Assembly: GCF_910592395.1 (NCBI RefSeq)
Contig: NC_088323.1
Coordinates: 1,238,001 to 1,302,000, forward strand
Length of the DNA: 64,000 nucleotides
Direction of reading: 5' to 3'
Source: Lineus longissimus
Lineage: Eukaryota > Nemertea > Pilidiophora > Heteronemertea > Lineidae
Shown: positions 13,074-26,995 of the stretch, one piece after another
Position numbering within the stretch: position 1 is the stretch's first letter
Layout of the letters: every line of letters starts with the position of its first letter
Made by a program: the position numbers and the translations under genes
Notes under the pieces: generated by a model
The model's input: only the letters and a program-made list of their open reading frames with translations
The model's database searches: none
Told to the model about the DNA's origin: nothing

Positions 13074-16000
13074 TCAGTAAGCTCGTGCCTTGGGGAAATG
13101 CCTTGTTTTAGCTAACGAGCATGACTTCAAACACAAAATATCATCAAAGTCATCTATTGACGTTTCATCATCTTGTGAAAGCAATGTTTCACCACTCATT
13201 TCGAAAATATCGGCAGTTTTACTTAAAACGCTCACTTTGAATTGAAATTATACAGCAATGATGAGGCCGTGGGTGGTCCCAAACAACCAGGTCATCACGG
13301 CCTTTGCGAGGTATACTCCCGTACACCTCGCTATACCCTACCTCTCTCTGGCGTATTGAGAATAACCATCACAAGTGCTGATCAATTAGACACAATATCG
13401 ATAGAATCCAATCCAGTGTGTTTTCGTTGTAAAATATTAGCGAAATTTGCTTCCAAAAGTAAAAATTGAGCAACCACTGCACAGCACATGCGTCCTTCAC
13501 CACGAGCTGATATTTGACAGGGTGATTGTGACATAAAACAGGGTCAATAATCACAAACCGAGAGTTTCGGTGAAGTTAAATGATGCATAACATTTAAGTG
13601 AACTAAGTTCAGATCCTTTGTCAACTATTTCACGCTGTCGAGTTTATTTAAATCCCCAAGTGGCCGTGTAACGTTTTCAATGTTCTCCTCTCAGTTTCCG
13701 TATTGTAGACGACGACCATGACTTTCTAAAGGGGAACAAAAAGAGCAATAATGTCATTCTTGTGTTTTGCGTTCCTTATGAAATGATGACTGAAAACACG
13801 CCAAAACATTACAGCGTTCGATCTTATATTATCCCCATGTGCATTGACACTTAATATTTACAAAATCAATCACTTCAACTTTCTTCAGACCGCATAATGT
13901 CGTGTCTCCTTATGTTACTAAACTCTATGGCTGACTTTTTGGGAAGAATCCCGCTTCTTAAGACACGATATGACATGCAACATCACTAACCTTCTGTGCG
14001 AGCTTAATGATGAGGCTGCATTGAATATCAACTCAGGTGAAGCCATATCAGGTCGATTCAGATTAGCTAAGAGGCAGCGAGCAGCATATCGTGAACATCC
14101 CTCATTAGCTCAAATTCGATCGAAATTGATCTAAGTATAGCACGGGATGTCGCTTCGTTACGGCTTGAAATATGATCGAACTTTAATTACATGATGTCGT
14201 TATCCGATGATTCTGTATTTACTGACCCTGGCAGAGTTATACATGTTGTCGAAGGGTTAGGTGTCTCTATGATATCGGGCAGTATGTACATTGTACGTAT
14301 ATTTCATCCTGCTAAACAAGCTAAGGCCAATGCTGTTTTTTTTTAGTCTTCAGTTTAAAAAAGGAGCTCAAGTGATCTACATACGCTGTTAATAAGGCAC
14401 TCACTAATTGTACTATGATAGAAAAAGACGGTCTTGTTCCATTTAGAGTTGCACCCTAAAATTCCGGACACAACTTTGATGCTTTTTTAAACGATGTACC
14501 GAAGCGACGCATTGTGGCAAGGTTTTGACAATCAGTTGGTACGAGACCTGTAGCGGAAAGGGGCTGGATTCCTGAGGAAAGTCCCCTATTAAGCGACACT
14601 GAAAAACCTCTTTTCATTGCTTTTTCTCAGCATGAAAAGCCAAATATCGAGGTGATTGGCATCCTTACACCTTTTTGCCCGAGTTGCCTCTAGACAGTTG
14701 GCTACAAAGCGGTTCAAGCAACCGCAGTGTCTTCTGAAAGCATTACTACTGCGCGCTACTTTCGAGCAATAAACCACCACGATAAAAACGTATTTCTGTA
14801 AAGCAGTACCCATCTGCCGACCTGAACCTTAAATCAGATAAACAATAAGGTTATGTCAGTTCGTCAGTAATGCTTAATGACTAACTCCCTCGCCGAGCTA
14901 ATGTGAACGGCTAATCCTGCACAAAGCGTTTGATCATGGCCAGGGACCTGAAATGAAATAAGGTTCACGAACGGAGCTTGCCTTCCAGCAGATCTCATGT
15001 CGGATTAAGAGAATGATCTATCCTGAAAACGCCGCACAAGATGCATCGGTTCCCAATAACAGCAACAACACGGTGCCAATGTTTGATACGCCATCCGCGG
15101 AGATTAATATAATATGGTTTATGTTCCAATCTCAGTCGTAGAAAAAATCTTATAAATCATAGAATACCTGAGAGTTTTTCGCAACTCTTCTGTAAGCAGC
15201 GCTAATGGGCAATAGCCTGCTCATCCCTGTGTGGTTCTCAATCCCGCTCTGATTTGATCATCGTGGGCGTGTACGTTTCCGTCCCCCCAGTTCTGAAGTC
15301 ACCCTACATAACTCCTTGATTTTTTTTCACTATCGTTAATCATTCAACTTTTGATTTAGCGTCTCGGTTTTTTTCTCTTCAGAAAATGTCCTGAGAAAGT
15401 CGCAAATCTATGCACTAAGCCATTGTCATTGCCTATTTATATCGAGTTCGTTTCGTTTAATGGTTTCTTCATTGATAACCAAGACCCAGGGCGAAATAGC
15501 ACCCTGTAAAGGTTTGGATCACCTGGCTTCCCCAGAAAAGGATTATACTACGCGATGATCTGCAAGCGGTAACATCTGATCACGCAAAGCGACGACACTT
15601 CTTCTTTTTTATTGATATTCTGTTTAGCAAGGTGGAACTTTTCTTACATCTCATGCAATTTGGCTTGTAACTGATTGATGGTGCTGGACATTACGATTGT
15701 ATGATAGTAAATTTATTCATATTTCGAAACTAGGGCAATTCATAAAACGACCTGTGCCACAATCGACGGTGATACGAGATACTAGCATCTGAGCACATTT
15801 TAAGCAGATCTAGAAGGTTCTTTTTAGTGTCTGTTTCATGGCACCTTAACAGACATCGTGATACCTGAGCAGGTATGATAACGCCTGAAGAAGGAAGAGA
15901 GGATGAGAGCTTGAATTTTGGCTCCTGGGCAGGAATGTTGGAAGCTGGGCCATAGCAGGTTCAGTGGCACCTGAGCAATGATGTTGCGTGAAGAAGGACA

Positions 16001-18833
16001 TGAGTTGCAAACAATTGTACCATGTATTTATTGCGATTCACGACAGCTCCGTACAGGTTCCACCTACGAGAAGCTCTGAGAACTGCTCATGATCAGAATT
16101 CTTGTAAAGTCAAAGTGATGTGTTGCTTCTCTTGACTGATCAGGCACTCTACGTTGTTCAGTTAGACTCTGTTTCAGTGGAACCAATGGAAACGGGCCAT
16201 TATCATTGCCATGGTCGGCGCGAAGTGACGACCTTTACCCCTAATAACCAAAGTAAGAACTGCCCGATGCTGTTGCTGTGCACCGAAGGGGAACCATGCA
16301 TAATAACATACCACGCTAACCACGCGGAGACAAAAGAGGATAGACACTGAGCTAACTATTTCATGATAGCCATTCAGTTCTTGCAGCAACTTGTAGATGG
16401 AAGCAACAGCATTGGAAGAAGGAAACGCGCTAGCGAATTCAGCATCGTAGCATCTAATGTCTCTGAATTTTAAACCACGAAAAGTTAGAAACCTTTCGAG
16501 ACAGGTGAATTTGAAAGACAATAAACTGCCGGCAAGAACAGTTACACTTGAACAAGGTTGAAACGATGACCATTCATCTTATTTTTTTAAATGGCCTGAG
16601 CGATAGTTTCTACTCTTCCCATATCTGCCATAAGCGCAGTGCCGTCATCCTCAAGCCCCTCTGGAAGTGACAAATACCACGTCGAGGATATGATGAGGGG
16701 ATTATTTTTCTCGTAAATGGACAGTTGGTGTGGACAGGCGGACAGGCAAAGCCCTCGGGTCACCTTCGGGGTTTGGGGCCCGATGATCTTGAATGCTCGC
16801 CAAAGTTGACCTCACCAGGCTTCATGAAACAGCCACTATCGATGAAACGAGACGGAATACGATCGCAACTGAGAACCTTATGAGAGTCTTATCTGGATTT
16901 TCGGCCTTCTTTCAAAAGGTCTGAAGCATTGGGATTAAAATTCCCTGCTTTTGTATTTCTCCAGCATCGGTAGGTAATCAGAACAAGCTCGCAGGCTTTG
17001 ATCTCAGACTTAATTGACTCTGGAGAGAATGTATTGTAATTAAAAATGAAAAAATGCAAGACGGTTGAAGGAATACTGTCTGTAGAGGACATGGGGATTC
17101 TTTGACGATATTGAAGAACAACATATTATGATAACATAAGTCATTCGTGATTAGATCACGTTTCAGATTTTTAAGCGGAGATGTATTTTTGATGAGGTAA
17201 TCATTAAAGATATGTAATGTTTTTGGAGACTGCCATGATTAATGACTCTTGATGAAAGAAATCAACTCGAATACGAATAAGTAATGTCTTGGCCCAAACA
17301 GTTCATGTAATAGTGGGCACTTCTGTTGCCAGTTGCTGTTGTCGTGACGGTCTAAAGATAAAAATCAAAAGTCAATGATATGGTCGGAATGAAGTTGGAA
17401 AGGAGGCCTCTCTATTTAATGAGAAGGAGTATTGTAGAGACTGTATTGTGATTGACATTCCGTTAGTAGCAGTGACATCACCCTACAAATAAAGGCACAA
17501 AAAACGACCCTGCTGTCTGGGATACGAGAAAGAAATGAACAATCAAAAATCACCAAGAGGATTGCTTCTAACACCCCAGACACAAAAGCGACGAAACAAT
17601 TATGGGTGATTCCCTCCTAATGCTACAAGCCCCTTACGCTAATGAGAAAGGCTGAAAACATTCGCCTCTACGCCGGAACACGTCATTATCGCAAAAAGGA
17701 ACGGACTATGACAAAGCATTACTGAAAGAATCAGAGGCCATTTCTTTTATCTATTTCGACCTTTGACGCATCAAAAGAGAAGATGCAGCTATTTGTTGCT
17801 GACATGGTCATGTGGTGTTTGACACTTTGCGTAGTCCTCAGACCAGATGCCAAAGATGGAAAGATTGCAAAATACCACCTGTGGCGTCTAAGGTTTGTCG
17901 AACGTAGATCTTTCGCAACCACAGTCAGCATTGTTCTCAGAATTCGAGGGGAATTTCTGCACCGAGCACGCCTCGCAAAGGCGATGTTTGGTATCATTCA
18001 AATGAATGACTCCTAAAGAAACAATGTGGTCTGTATAAGATTCTGTTGAAAATCCACTCAAAACCAATGATATACCTCTTCAAAACTAATGAATTACGCT
18101 CGTCGACTGCACTAAATGACTTACAGAATGAGAGAGATGGAATTTAATTATAGCGCTGTATCACTGGCCTAAAGTCGTCTCAAAGCATGGACGACTCTGG
18201 TATTTACTATTGAACATCCAATAAGTTACGCATTTGCAATTCAATTGCGCATATTTGTGGTAGCCAGTGTAACTTCCTGTCGACGGAATGGCGGAAATGT
18301 GCCTGTTCCCGTTTTTGGCCCCGTCCATCGATTTCATCTCGAGACAGAGGCAGGTTTCGCAACAATCACCAAGAGCTTTGAACGAAGGACGTACAATAAA
18401 GTAGCTACATGTATTTTATCGACAGCGATTTTCGAAGAGTTCTTTAATTCCTTGTGCTTCTGAGTATGAAAGTGTAGGGTAAGTGATTTCGCACAGGACC
18501 TGGTGACAACACAGACCTTCGTACTTCATCGCTCGTGCGATTGCGCAACCTTCCTATTGACCTTTGATATTTGGCGACTATATTGTGGTATTTTACATCT
18601 TGTCATGGCTGAGCGATATAAATGTTTCGAGTGACAGTACTTGTCATGTTTCACTTACGATCGACCAGAGTCTGAGTGGCCTTTTAACCATCTTCCGGCT
18701 TCCTTCCGCTGGGGCGCCAGAAACAAGAGCTTCCAGGCTGAACGCTAGAAGGTACAAACATCATAAGTTTTGGGTACATGTACGCTGACACACATATCGA
18801 AAGTGCGATAAACTACTCATGGGTTTTCGGCAG
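13074..18833. other. Non-genic stretch with short ORFs only
   Basis: The longest open frames (for example 16174-16521 minus and 17731-17997 minus) overlap opposite-strand frames and carry no recognised motif. A degenerate duplication near 15870-15990 shares CACCTGAGCA and GAAGAAGGA blocks. No RNA gene was recognised. Confidence 0.45.
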
Positions 18834-19031
18834 AGTGTTTTTCATATCGTTCTGGCCAGAGGTACTTAGATGAACTCAGGAATGTGACCAGATCACATTT
18901 ACAAAAGGAAAGTAATGTTGAACAACACTAGATTACCGACAGGGTAGGCCTTATCAATGCTCTTTCATGTTGTCAACTATGACACCGGCTGCCAAAGGAC
19001 TGTGTAAAACTACTATTTGTGATCACACTAT
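18834..19031 (+). mobile_element. MITE copy 1 (3'-truncated)
   Basis: It begins with the family terminal sequence AGTGTTTTTCATATCG followed by TTCTGGCCAGAGGTACTTAG. It continues through GTGACCAGATCACATTT, the AACAACACTAGATTA core and CTATGACACCGGCTGCCAA, up to TTTGTGATCACACTAT. The far terminal repeat seen in complete copies is missing. Confidence 0.85.
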
Positions 19032-21498
19032 GAAAGATTAGCTGTACCTTGGTGCGATATTACACCAATCAAAATGACTACAATAGAGCTACACGACATG
19101 CAAAGTACATGTACATGAAACTCTCCTTCTAAAGTGCAATGGACACAAGAGGGCGGCTAACATCTATGCAGGGAAGTCACTCACTGTCATTAAGCAGTGA
19201 CATCATAGCCAATTCAATTTTAAGCGACGAATTGCCAAAGGTGTATTTTTCTTGGCCGACCCTGCCTTAGAGTCATGTTAGTTTCATCAGGCACGAAATT
19301 AATCGCTCGAGAAAGTCTCTCAGCAGTGATCATGTTGATCGCACTACCATGACTACCGGGTATAAACATTAATGGACCAGTTAACAGCCAGAAGGACATG
19401 AAGGAAGGAAGATTCGACAACGTACTTCTGACATGATATTGAATGTCTGGATACCTGAGAGCCGTCAATACAATGACAACCAAAGCCTCTTTGCGTTCGT
19501 TGATCATGTTCGAAAAAACGGCATAATATGAACAAACCTGCATGAGGGCTTCACCCTGTAAGGTTGTCAGTGGCACGTTATCTTCTTAAGTTATGGAGTT
19601 TGATCTGACAGATGACTACTTAGTCAACACCATTTCGAATTCATTAATGATGAATTGATGTTGAAAACATACCACTCAAACAAAATAACACCCAATACCA
19701 AAGAAAAGCCTTCCCCTCTTCAAGTTTAGGAAAAACGCTACGAAAGTCATGTAGTCCGATATCCAGGCGAGGACTTCTGTTGACTCAAGCGTTCCTCCGC
19801 ACTTAATAATTCACTATAGATTGAAATATAACCGCCGCTGATTTTATATTAAAATCTCATATTGCTTTTAAAGAAGAAAACTTCTAGATGATCAGACATG
19901 CCAGATGTAGATGATGAAGAGGCTTGTTTGGTTGACTCAGGTGATTGTTAATAGCGATTACGGTATCCCTGTCTTTTTCCTCTTGGTGAGTAGAAAACGG
20001 TATTTGAGCCTTTGAAAAAAAAGAAGTATTCTTTCGGCCAAGACAAACAAGCACCCCGTAGAGGTTTTTTGCCGATGAAAACTCATGGTTTGTAAGAACC
20101 TCAAAAACATTTGTGTTTTTTTTCAATATGATTATACTTTGTAAGACAGAGGGCATATGTGGTGGTCTAATAGTATGACTTATGATTACAAGTTCCGACA
20201 GCATAAAATACGTCTCTTGGAGGAGATATTTTAAACACTAGTGCATTATTTCCTATGTTATAAAGCCCGTTTTCACTGCAAACCGATTACAATGTAAACA
20301 ATAGGTTTCAGTTTCACTCGAAATAAGAACCTTTGATTATCACTGAAAGATTTTCAAACTATTTCATGAAATCTAAAACCTGCTCATCAGAATAAAGCTG
20401 CAAGGAAATGTCTGTAAGCATTGTATAATTACACCAGAATTAATGAGAATTCGTCAGGCTGTGTTGAAACAAGATTTATACACATCTAAGTATCTCTTTT
20501 TTCAGATAATAATGAAATGTTACAATACACTGACAAAAATGCAAAGTTAAATTCCATAACGATTCGTATTCATGAGGTCCTGATCATAATAGCAAGTTCC
20601 CGATTTCATTATATCAAAATCCGTTAGCTGACTCAGGGCCAAACTCGTTCATTATTTTTCACATGCAACACGTAGTAATAGGTTGCCTCCGCTGATACGA
20701 AAAGATTTGTTAAATCAATCAAAGGACGCAGTTTGCACGACAGTAATCATTTAAACTTGAATTGATAAACGAACGCTAAGGGATTTTAACTTTAAACTAA
20801 GTACTACCTCTGATTTGCTGATGAGATGTAGTGAAGCCTTCAAAAATCAAAACACTCACGCATTTTTATTTCTATTCGCTCTCTGCACAACACCATAGCT
20901 AAAGGATTCACATCTCGACGAACTTGTATTGAAAATTACTTCCCGAAATTTCCACCTGGTTTTTCCGAATAGAGGCGCTTTTTGGTTATTTTAATATCAC
21001 GTGTAATTGTCGCTAGCTGGCTCTTACGAATAGCGGTACCTTTTGATCAAGCGTTGATTGTGCATTTTGTTTGTGCCTTGCTAACTCGGTTTTATAGCGT
21101 CTTCTGGCGTCTGCAAAGATTTTCAAACTGCTATAAATGATCTATATCGTAATTAAGTTAATCTATTTAACACAGTGTTATTCAGTATGTGAAGATAATT
21201 GTCCACGACACCTGCATATTAATTGAATCATGATGAATATAATATTCATGATAGTAATTGGTGCTGCAATATACCCTAATTTATATTAATTAAGAATTCT
21301 CAAATTGCGCATTCGAAAATCCAGAATCCACTTCTCCTAATGGTGATATTCCATTAGACATTTTGTTGTCAACTGCGTAGTCAAATAGCAAACAACTGCG
21401 ATATGCAAATCAGCAGTTTCCCTGCGGGATTTTTTCATACCAACCTCGACTTAAGTGCCGGAAGAATGAGTAAGTTCAAAAAGATCATCTAAACACAA
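19032..21498. other. Non-genic stretch with one unassigned ORF
   Basis: A 118-codon minus-strand frame at 19220-19576 has no recognisable motif. Nothing else is supported. Confidence 0.4.
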
Positions 21499-21656
21499 TG
21501 GCCCAGATGTGCTTAGTTGAACTCGTGAATGTGACCAGATCCCATTCACCAAAAGATAGTGGTGTTGCACAACACTAGATTATCGTTCGGGTAGGCCTAC
21601 TCAATGCTCTTTCACGGTGTCAACTTAAACCGGTCAACTATGACACCGGCTGTCCA
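21499..21656 (+). mobile_element. MITE copy 2 (both ends truncated)
   Basis: It shares the internal blocks of the family: CTTAGTTGAACTC, GTGACCAGATC, AGTGGTGTTGCACAACACTA and AACTATGACACCGGCTG. The outer terminal repeat is degraded at the left and absent at the right. Confidence 0.85.
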
Positions 21657-21949
21657 ATCAATGATTTTATGATTATGGTCAACCTGCAGTGCGAGGGAGT
21701 CCAGCGAAATTCGCAACATCCCCAGACCACCACACCATCCAATTACATCAACAAAAATCCTTTGATCCGCTGAACAATTTCATTTCCAGTCGTTATACCC
21801 GAAAGCTAATATCATATTTTTTTCATTGGTAATCCAATAAGTAGCATTTCCGAAAAAGTTAGGATTGCTCGTAAGTGTAAGACGATGCTACCTTTGGGAG
21901 TACACAGATGTCCCCAAATGGATGGTGCTCGGTTTCCAGTGTTGACAGA

Positions 21950-22483
21950 TTAGATCGTATGACTGACCACTCTTCGAAATACCTCGTTTCTTTCCACGAG
22001 CATTTTTATTTTTATGAAGTGACTTACTGAGCCGTCAGACGACAATGCTTGGAGCCAGGTCAGTGTAAACTGTGGGGATCTCAATACTGTTTCATAACAG
22101 ATTCTGACAAAAGAGAGAGAAATGAGATGCTGGTAAAACATGTAAAAGAGAGGAAAAGGAAAAAAATCTAGGAAAGAGGCAAATGAAAACAGATTCTGGC
22201 AAGAGAGGCAAATTATATCAGATTCTGGTGAGAGATAAGCAAATAAAATCACATTTCTACAAATTTCTGGCGACAGTTCTGTCAAAATTATTAAGTGCAT
22301 GTGTACAATGTAAGCAGATAGACAAGTTTCATCGTATAATTGGATAAAATTGTTGAAACCCATCGCCATCGGTGCTAATTTGATGGTACGCTCTTCTTCT
22401 CCTCCCTTCCTGACCTTTCCCCGTACAACCAAATACACTCCGACCACAACAGGTCCGCCCGATCCTGTTTTCGACTCGACCAT
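21950..22483 (-). CDS. Uncharacterised 177-residue ORF
   Basis: This is a long uninterrupted frame with no recognised family. The amino part reads VESKTGSGGPVVVGVYLVVR and is basic further on; the middle is hydrophobic and Phe/Ser-rich (around FASFLDFFPFPLFYMFY) and could pass for a membrane segment. Its DNA includes two direct copies of a 31-bp unit (GAGGCAAAT ... CAGATTCTGG, about 22175-22240). An opposing plus-strand frame (22350-22607) overlaps the start. There is no promoter or splice support. It may be a chance ORF. Confidence 0.15.
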   Translation of the reverse strand: MVESKTGSGGPVVVGVYLVVRGKVRKGGEEERTIKLAPMAMGFNNFIQLYDETCLSAYIVHMHLIILTELSPEICRNVILFAYLSPESDIICLSCQNLFSFASFLDFFPFPLFYMFYQHLISLSFVRICYETVLRSPQFTLTWLQALSSDGSVSHFIKIKMLVERNEVFRRVVSHTI

Positions 22484-22607
22484 TGTCAGATACGGATACT
22501 TCTCAGACGCATTATGTTTACTGCGGGATTACCCGCGTCAAAGATGGAGCTCGAAATGGCAGCAGAGAGTGACCCGTGATGACATTTTGCTCATCTTCGT
22601 GTATTAA

Positions 22608-25285
22608 TCTAAGCTGGTCACCTGATGAAATGACTCACCTGACGAGGCTCTTGGCCGAAGGTCATCAAGATACTAAGTCATATAAGCTTACACACCAAAC
22701 AAAGGTGAATTCGAGATAATTCCCGACGGTGAGATGTTAAAGATGATATCGAAAATGTCTAGGGGCTTACACACTGTTAATGATATCTATCTATCATTAA
22801 CTCTTATAGAATGTAAGTTATTTAAGTAATAGAGGAGATTAAGGATATCTCAAGCAAAATGAAAAGACGTCACTCGTTATTCTGGGACAACTGTTGGACT
22901 AAGTTTCAGGTTACTTCCTTCGCCTCCCGGTTTACAAACATGCTAGCAGATATTTGCTACTCCAAAGCAGATTTCATGATCTGATAACTTCATTCAAATT
23001 ATCTGTTACATGATATAACTATGGCAACGAGACGATTTTCAGTTCGAAAAAGGGAGGGCAATAAGTCTGCAACAAATTAGATTTTCATTCTTCAAGGAAA
23101 AATCCTAGACAGTTCATGCTTTCTACAATAGAAAGTGACTTATGATATCGAAGAAAGCTACTCTTCCCTAATGTTTATAAGTGCCACACGACACTGCTAT
23201 TAGGACGCAGTTGTCGAGGAGATGAGGGATCATATTCCTGTTAAAGACTAGTCAAGTGCACTGGTGCCCGGCGGGGTTCAAACTGCAGTGTTGTATGTAT
23301 CGAACTGAATTTGAATCCTTCACGAATTCGCGCATTGGGCGCTTTTGTTGAATTAGGTAGGAGATATCAGAGTAGGGTGAAAGTTAGACCTATTGCAATG
23401 ATTGAGATATGACTCCTCTTTCAAACGGGCAGAAATGGTCAGACTCAGCTCAGGTCTTTAACAAAATGTTGCTTTCGCAAAATCAGCTCATCAGAGTTAA
23501 TCGAAAAATCTGTCTTTATTCGGACAAATGATGCCAATAGCACTTCAATTCCACAATTGACTAATCTGACAGTCCTGCTCGAAGTCCATCTCATGTATTG
23601 GGGTAACAAACGAAACTAGTCCCTAAGAGGATTGGTCGAAGTGAAATGCCAGCGTATACGGAAATCTATCAAGCTATAATTTCAATTTCTTAATTGGTAT
23701 CTGCAATCGAAAGCTTGTTGGTCAGATAGCTTACTGCTAATACTGGGTAACTTGATCTGGAGAAATTGATTATCTCTGCAATGTTTAAAATGACATCAAA
23801 ATCAATAGGCCGTTAAATTTGCATTGGACAGCAAACCATTCATTAGGAACCGAACCCGCTTGAGCATCGCTAGCGTAGAAATTGACACGCCAATGCAATG
23901 ACGATCGTATCGGAAGAATGACAGAATTGCAATTAATTTAAGACCATCTGTCAAATGTTGTGTTAAATTATTCTCGAAGTGTCTGCTTTTTGTTTTTGTT
24001 TTTGCCATAGGCAGTTATTTTTATGTTAAATCCATTAGAAACTTATATATGTCTAAATGTATTGTTCATCAGGAAGTTGCACGCCCTATTTAATCTTTTC
24101 TTTGCCAGTCATGCCTGTATCTGCTGCAAATATTGGGCAATGCGTATAATCAGCAAACTACAAACGCAATTCAACACAAATACCTAGCATTGTAATGTCT
24201 AATGTACCGTAGACTGGATGAAGCGAGAACATTGCACAAAGATAGCTTTCCTTTTGTAGTCCTATCTCCACTCTTTCAAATGTTACAGTCGTCTGTCGCA
24301 TGTCCTTTTTTGATCTTTTGACATCAAAGTATATGTGAAATGACCCCTGCCATTCGACAAAAAAGCTTTGAAAATGCCATACAACATTTAATCATAAGAC
24401 CTATTGTCATGATAGTTTGCTGCTAGGATCCTTGCAACAAGGTAAAGATGGTTACTTCAAACTCAGCTTCAGCAGATATTGCTCATTCCTCCTGAACCAT
24501 TGGTTGTGACTGAGCCATCATCACATACATTAGTATCGTCATCAACGTCTTCATCATAATCATTTTCGTCGTCCTTGTCGTCGTCATCGTCATCGTCATT
24601 TGCACCACAAACAGTACGTCAAGAGATACTTATTCGACCCATACTATACCACTGGGACACATTAAGTCCATGTAGGCCCCTAGTCTCTTTAATGGACACC
24701 TTTGGTTAACAGTACCCCGATGATTTGAACAAAACACCTCACTTACAACTATAAAATGTTTAATGGCGCTTTATTTCCCTGGTACAAATGTACTTCATAA
24801 CACCTGGAGGGGCTTCATAAGACTTACACAGCTACGCCATTAAATCGAAAATATCATTAAGCAAGCATCTCGGAAGCAGCCACGAGGGAAAATCTCTCAA
24901 GTTCAAACGCCTCATTTTCATTGATGCCTTGAAAGTTTTTATAATTAGAAGAGTTGTCGCAGAGTGTTGCTGTGTCAAATCAAAACCCTTTTGCTGATAG
25001 GGCCTCAAGGGAGGCGAAGAAAAAACCCTACAGGCAGACAACGCATGGCATTTTATTCTCCTTAAATGGTGACTTCATCGTACTTTACATTTGATATCAA
25101 CTTTAAACATTTCATTCATTGCGAGAGAAGGTTAAGTGTTACAGTGTCCAGAAACAGTGTATAATTATAGATTTGGACTTAATAATGCTAGGCCTTTTAA
25201 CATACATTTTAGGATCAGACAGGTGGTTTGATATTTAATTGTGATAGCCAATCTGATATCAATCAAGGTTAGCGTTGGGTTAATG
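22608..25285. other. Non-genic stretch with a GAT/GAC-type trinucleotide tract
   Basis: No gene is supported. Near 24530-24600 an imperfect CATCGTCGTC-type tract reads as Asp/Glu-rich on the minus strand and is closed by stops on both sides. I treat it as simple sequence. Confidence 0.45.
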
Positions 25286-25870
25286 TTACATGGTAGCAGA
25301 GCGTGCAGCGTTACATGGTAGCAGAGCGTGCGTCGTTATATGGTAGCAGAGCGTGTGGGGTTACATGGTAGCAGAGCGGCGTTACATGGTAGCAGAGCGT
25401 GCAGCGTTACATGGTAGCAGAGCGTGCGTCGTTACATGGTAGCAGAGTGTGCGGCATTACATGGTAGCAGAGCTTGCGCCGTTACATGGTAGCAGAGCGC
25501 CTGGCGTTGCATGGTAGCAGAGCGTAGTTACATGGTAGCAGAGCGTAGTTACATGGTAGCAGAGCGTGCGTCGTTACATGGTAGCAGAGCGCCTGGCGTT
25601 GCATGGTAGCAGAGCGTAGTTACATGGTAGCAGAGCGTAGTTACATGGTAGCAGAGCGCGCGGCATTACATGGTAGCAGAGAGGCGTTACATGGTAGCAG
25701 AGCATGTGGCGTAACATGGTAGCAGAGCGCGCGGCATTACATGGTAGCAGAGCGGCGTTACATGGTAGCAGAGCGGAGTTACATGGTAGCAGAGCGTGCG
25801 GCGTTACATGGTAGCAGAGCGGAGTTACATGGTAGCAGAGCGCGCGGCATTACATGGTAGCAGAGCGTAG
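25286..25870. repeat. 21/25-bp minisatellite, 25 copies
   Basis: Twenty-five consecutive units share the core TTACATGGTAGCAGAGCG. Fifteen are 25 bp (core plus a 7-base tail such as TGCGTCG or CGCGGCA) and ten are 21 bp (tail GAG, TAG or GCG); 15 x 25 plus 10 x 21 equals the observed 585 bp. A higher-order block of four units (25-21-21-25) is repeated within the array. No open frame runs through it because the unit lengths are not multiples of three together. Confidence 0.97.
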
Positions 25871-26785
25871 TAACATAAGCAACAAAAAGTGTCTTTAGAG
25901 AAGCTTCAACATACAAAAAACAAAAAGTACCCTAACACTTAGATAGTTCGACGAAATTGGTCTGAAGTTTATAATCTTGGCAGTTCACCTGTTTTCTGCA
26001 AATAGGCGATAATGCGAGAAATGTGTTTGGTGTTTTCGGCCTATCTAAAAAAAAGACCACAGATGACACTCTGTAAGATGTATATGAAACGTGGTACAGT
26101 TAACTTGGATTATCTTATATTTCATACATCTGACAACACATCCATATATTCTGTAAGTAAAGAAGATTCCCGTAGTTGTTCGTAAAGTATTTGGTAAGGG
26201 AGGCTGTTAAAATAATATCTCCTTCACAATCATACAATTTTAATGAAACATGACTGTGTCAATGTTATTCTGGTTTTGGTAAGATTCATTTTTCTTGTAA
26301 CAGTACCTGTAGGTTTTAGAAATTATCTTGCTATGAATGTAGTTGCCGATGTAGTTACCCCAAGTGGGCCGAAATATGCTGAAGATGACGTCATACTAGG
26401 TCTGCCATTGCTGCCCGATCTGACGGTAAAATGGTATCAACGTAATCTGCATCGGGGCATCATTCGGTGGGGATATAATTATATCGCCTTTGATCTCGCA
26501 TTCTAATTACCATATTTGTGGCCGGATTAATTATTTCTGATCACACGTTTACAGCAACAATTACTGAATAGCCAGCAAGTTTTTGAAGGTTTTCCTCTTC
26601 TCGCAAAATAATGCAGATCGTGTTACCCCCGAGTTATCTGTTGTTTTTTTCCTACTAATGAATCTTTGAAGTAATATTATATTTTTGATTAGGATAGCTG
26701 GGTACTAATTAAGGAGCGTCCTTGATTTGCAGCAATACATCGACGGCTACAAAAGACGAAGCTAGGGTCGAGACTATACACGTAA
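25871..26785. other. Non-genic stretch with one ORF with a hydrophobic start
   Basis: A plus-strand frame at 26243-26506 (87 residues) begins MKHDCVNVILVLVRFIFLVT, which could act as a signal or membrane anchor. It has no known domain and no promoter or splice support. Nothing else is recognised. Confidence 0.3.
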
Positions 26786-26995
26786 GGTGTTTTTCAGGTA
26801 GACCTCTCCAAAGGCACTTGGCTGACCTCTTGTAACTAAAGTGCAATAGTGTGATCACAAATAGTAATGTTACACAGCCCTTGGCAGCCTGTGTCATAGT
26901 TGACCGGCTTTAGTTCTTACCGTGAAAGAGCATTGGATAATCTAGTGTTGTGCAACACCACTATCTTTTAGCAAATGTGATTTGGTCACATGCCT
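26786..26995 (-). mobile_element. MITE copy 3 (one end missing)
   Basis: In reverse orientation it runs from GGTGTTTTTCAGGTAGACC through GTGTGATCACAAATAGTAATG, TGTCATAGTTGACCGGC and CTAGTGTTGTGCAACACCAC to GATTTGGTCACATGCCTG. The opposite terminal repeat is absent. Confidence 0.88.

Noticed and set aside
16120-16350. Plus ORF containing METGHYHCHG, reminiscent of an Ig-domain DxGxYxC motif
   Set aside because: The motif is isolated; the flanking residues do not form an Ig fold pattern and there are no splice sites in agreement.
24540-24605. Asp/Glu-rich frame on the minus strand
   Set aside because: It is an imperfect trinucleotide tract bounded by stops with no acceptor; most likely simple sequence.
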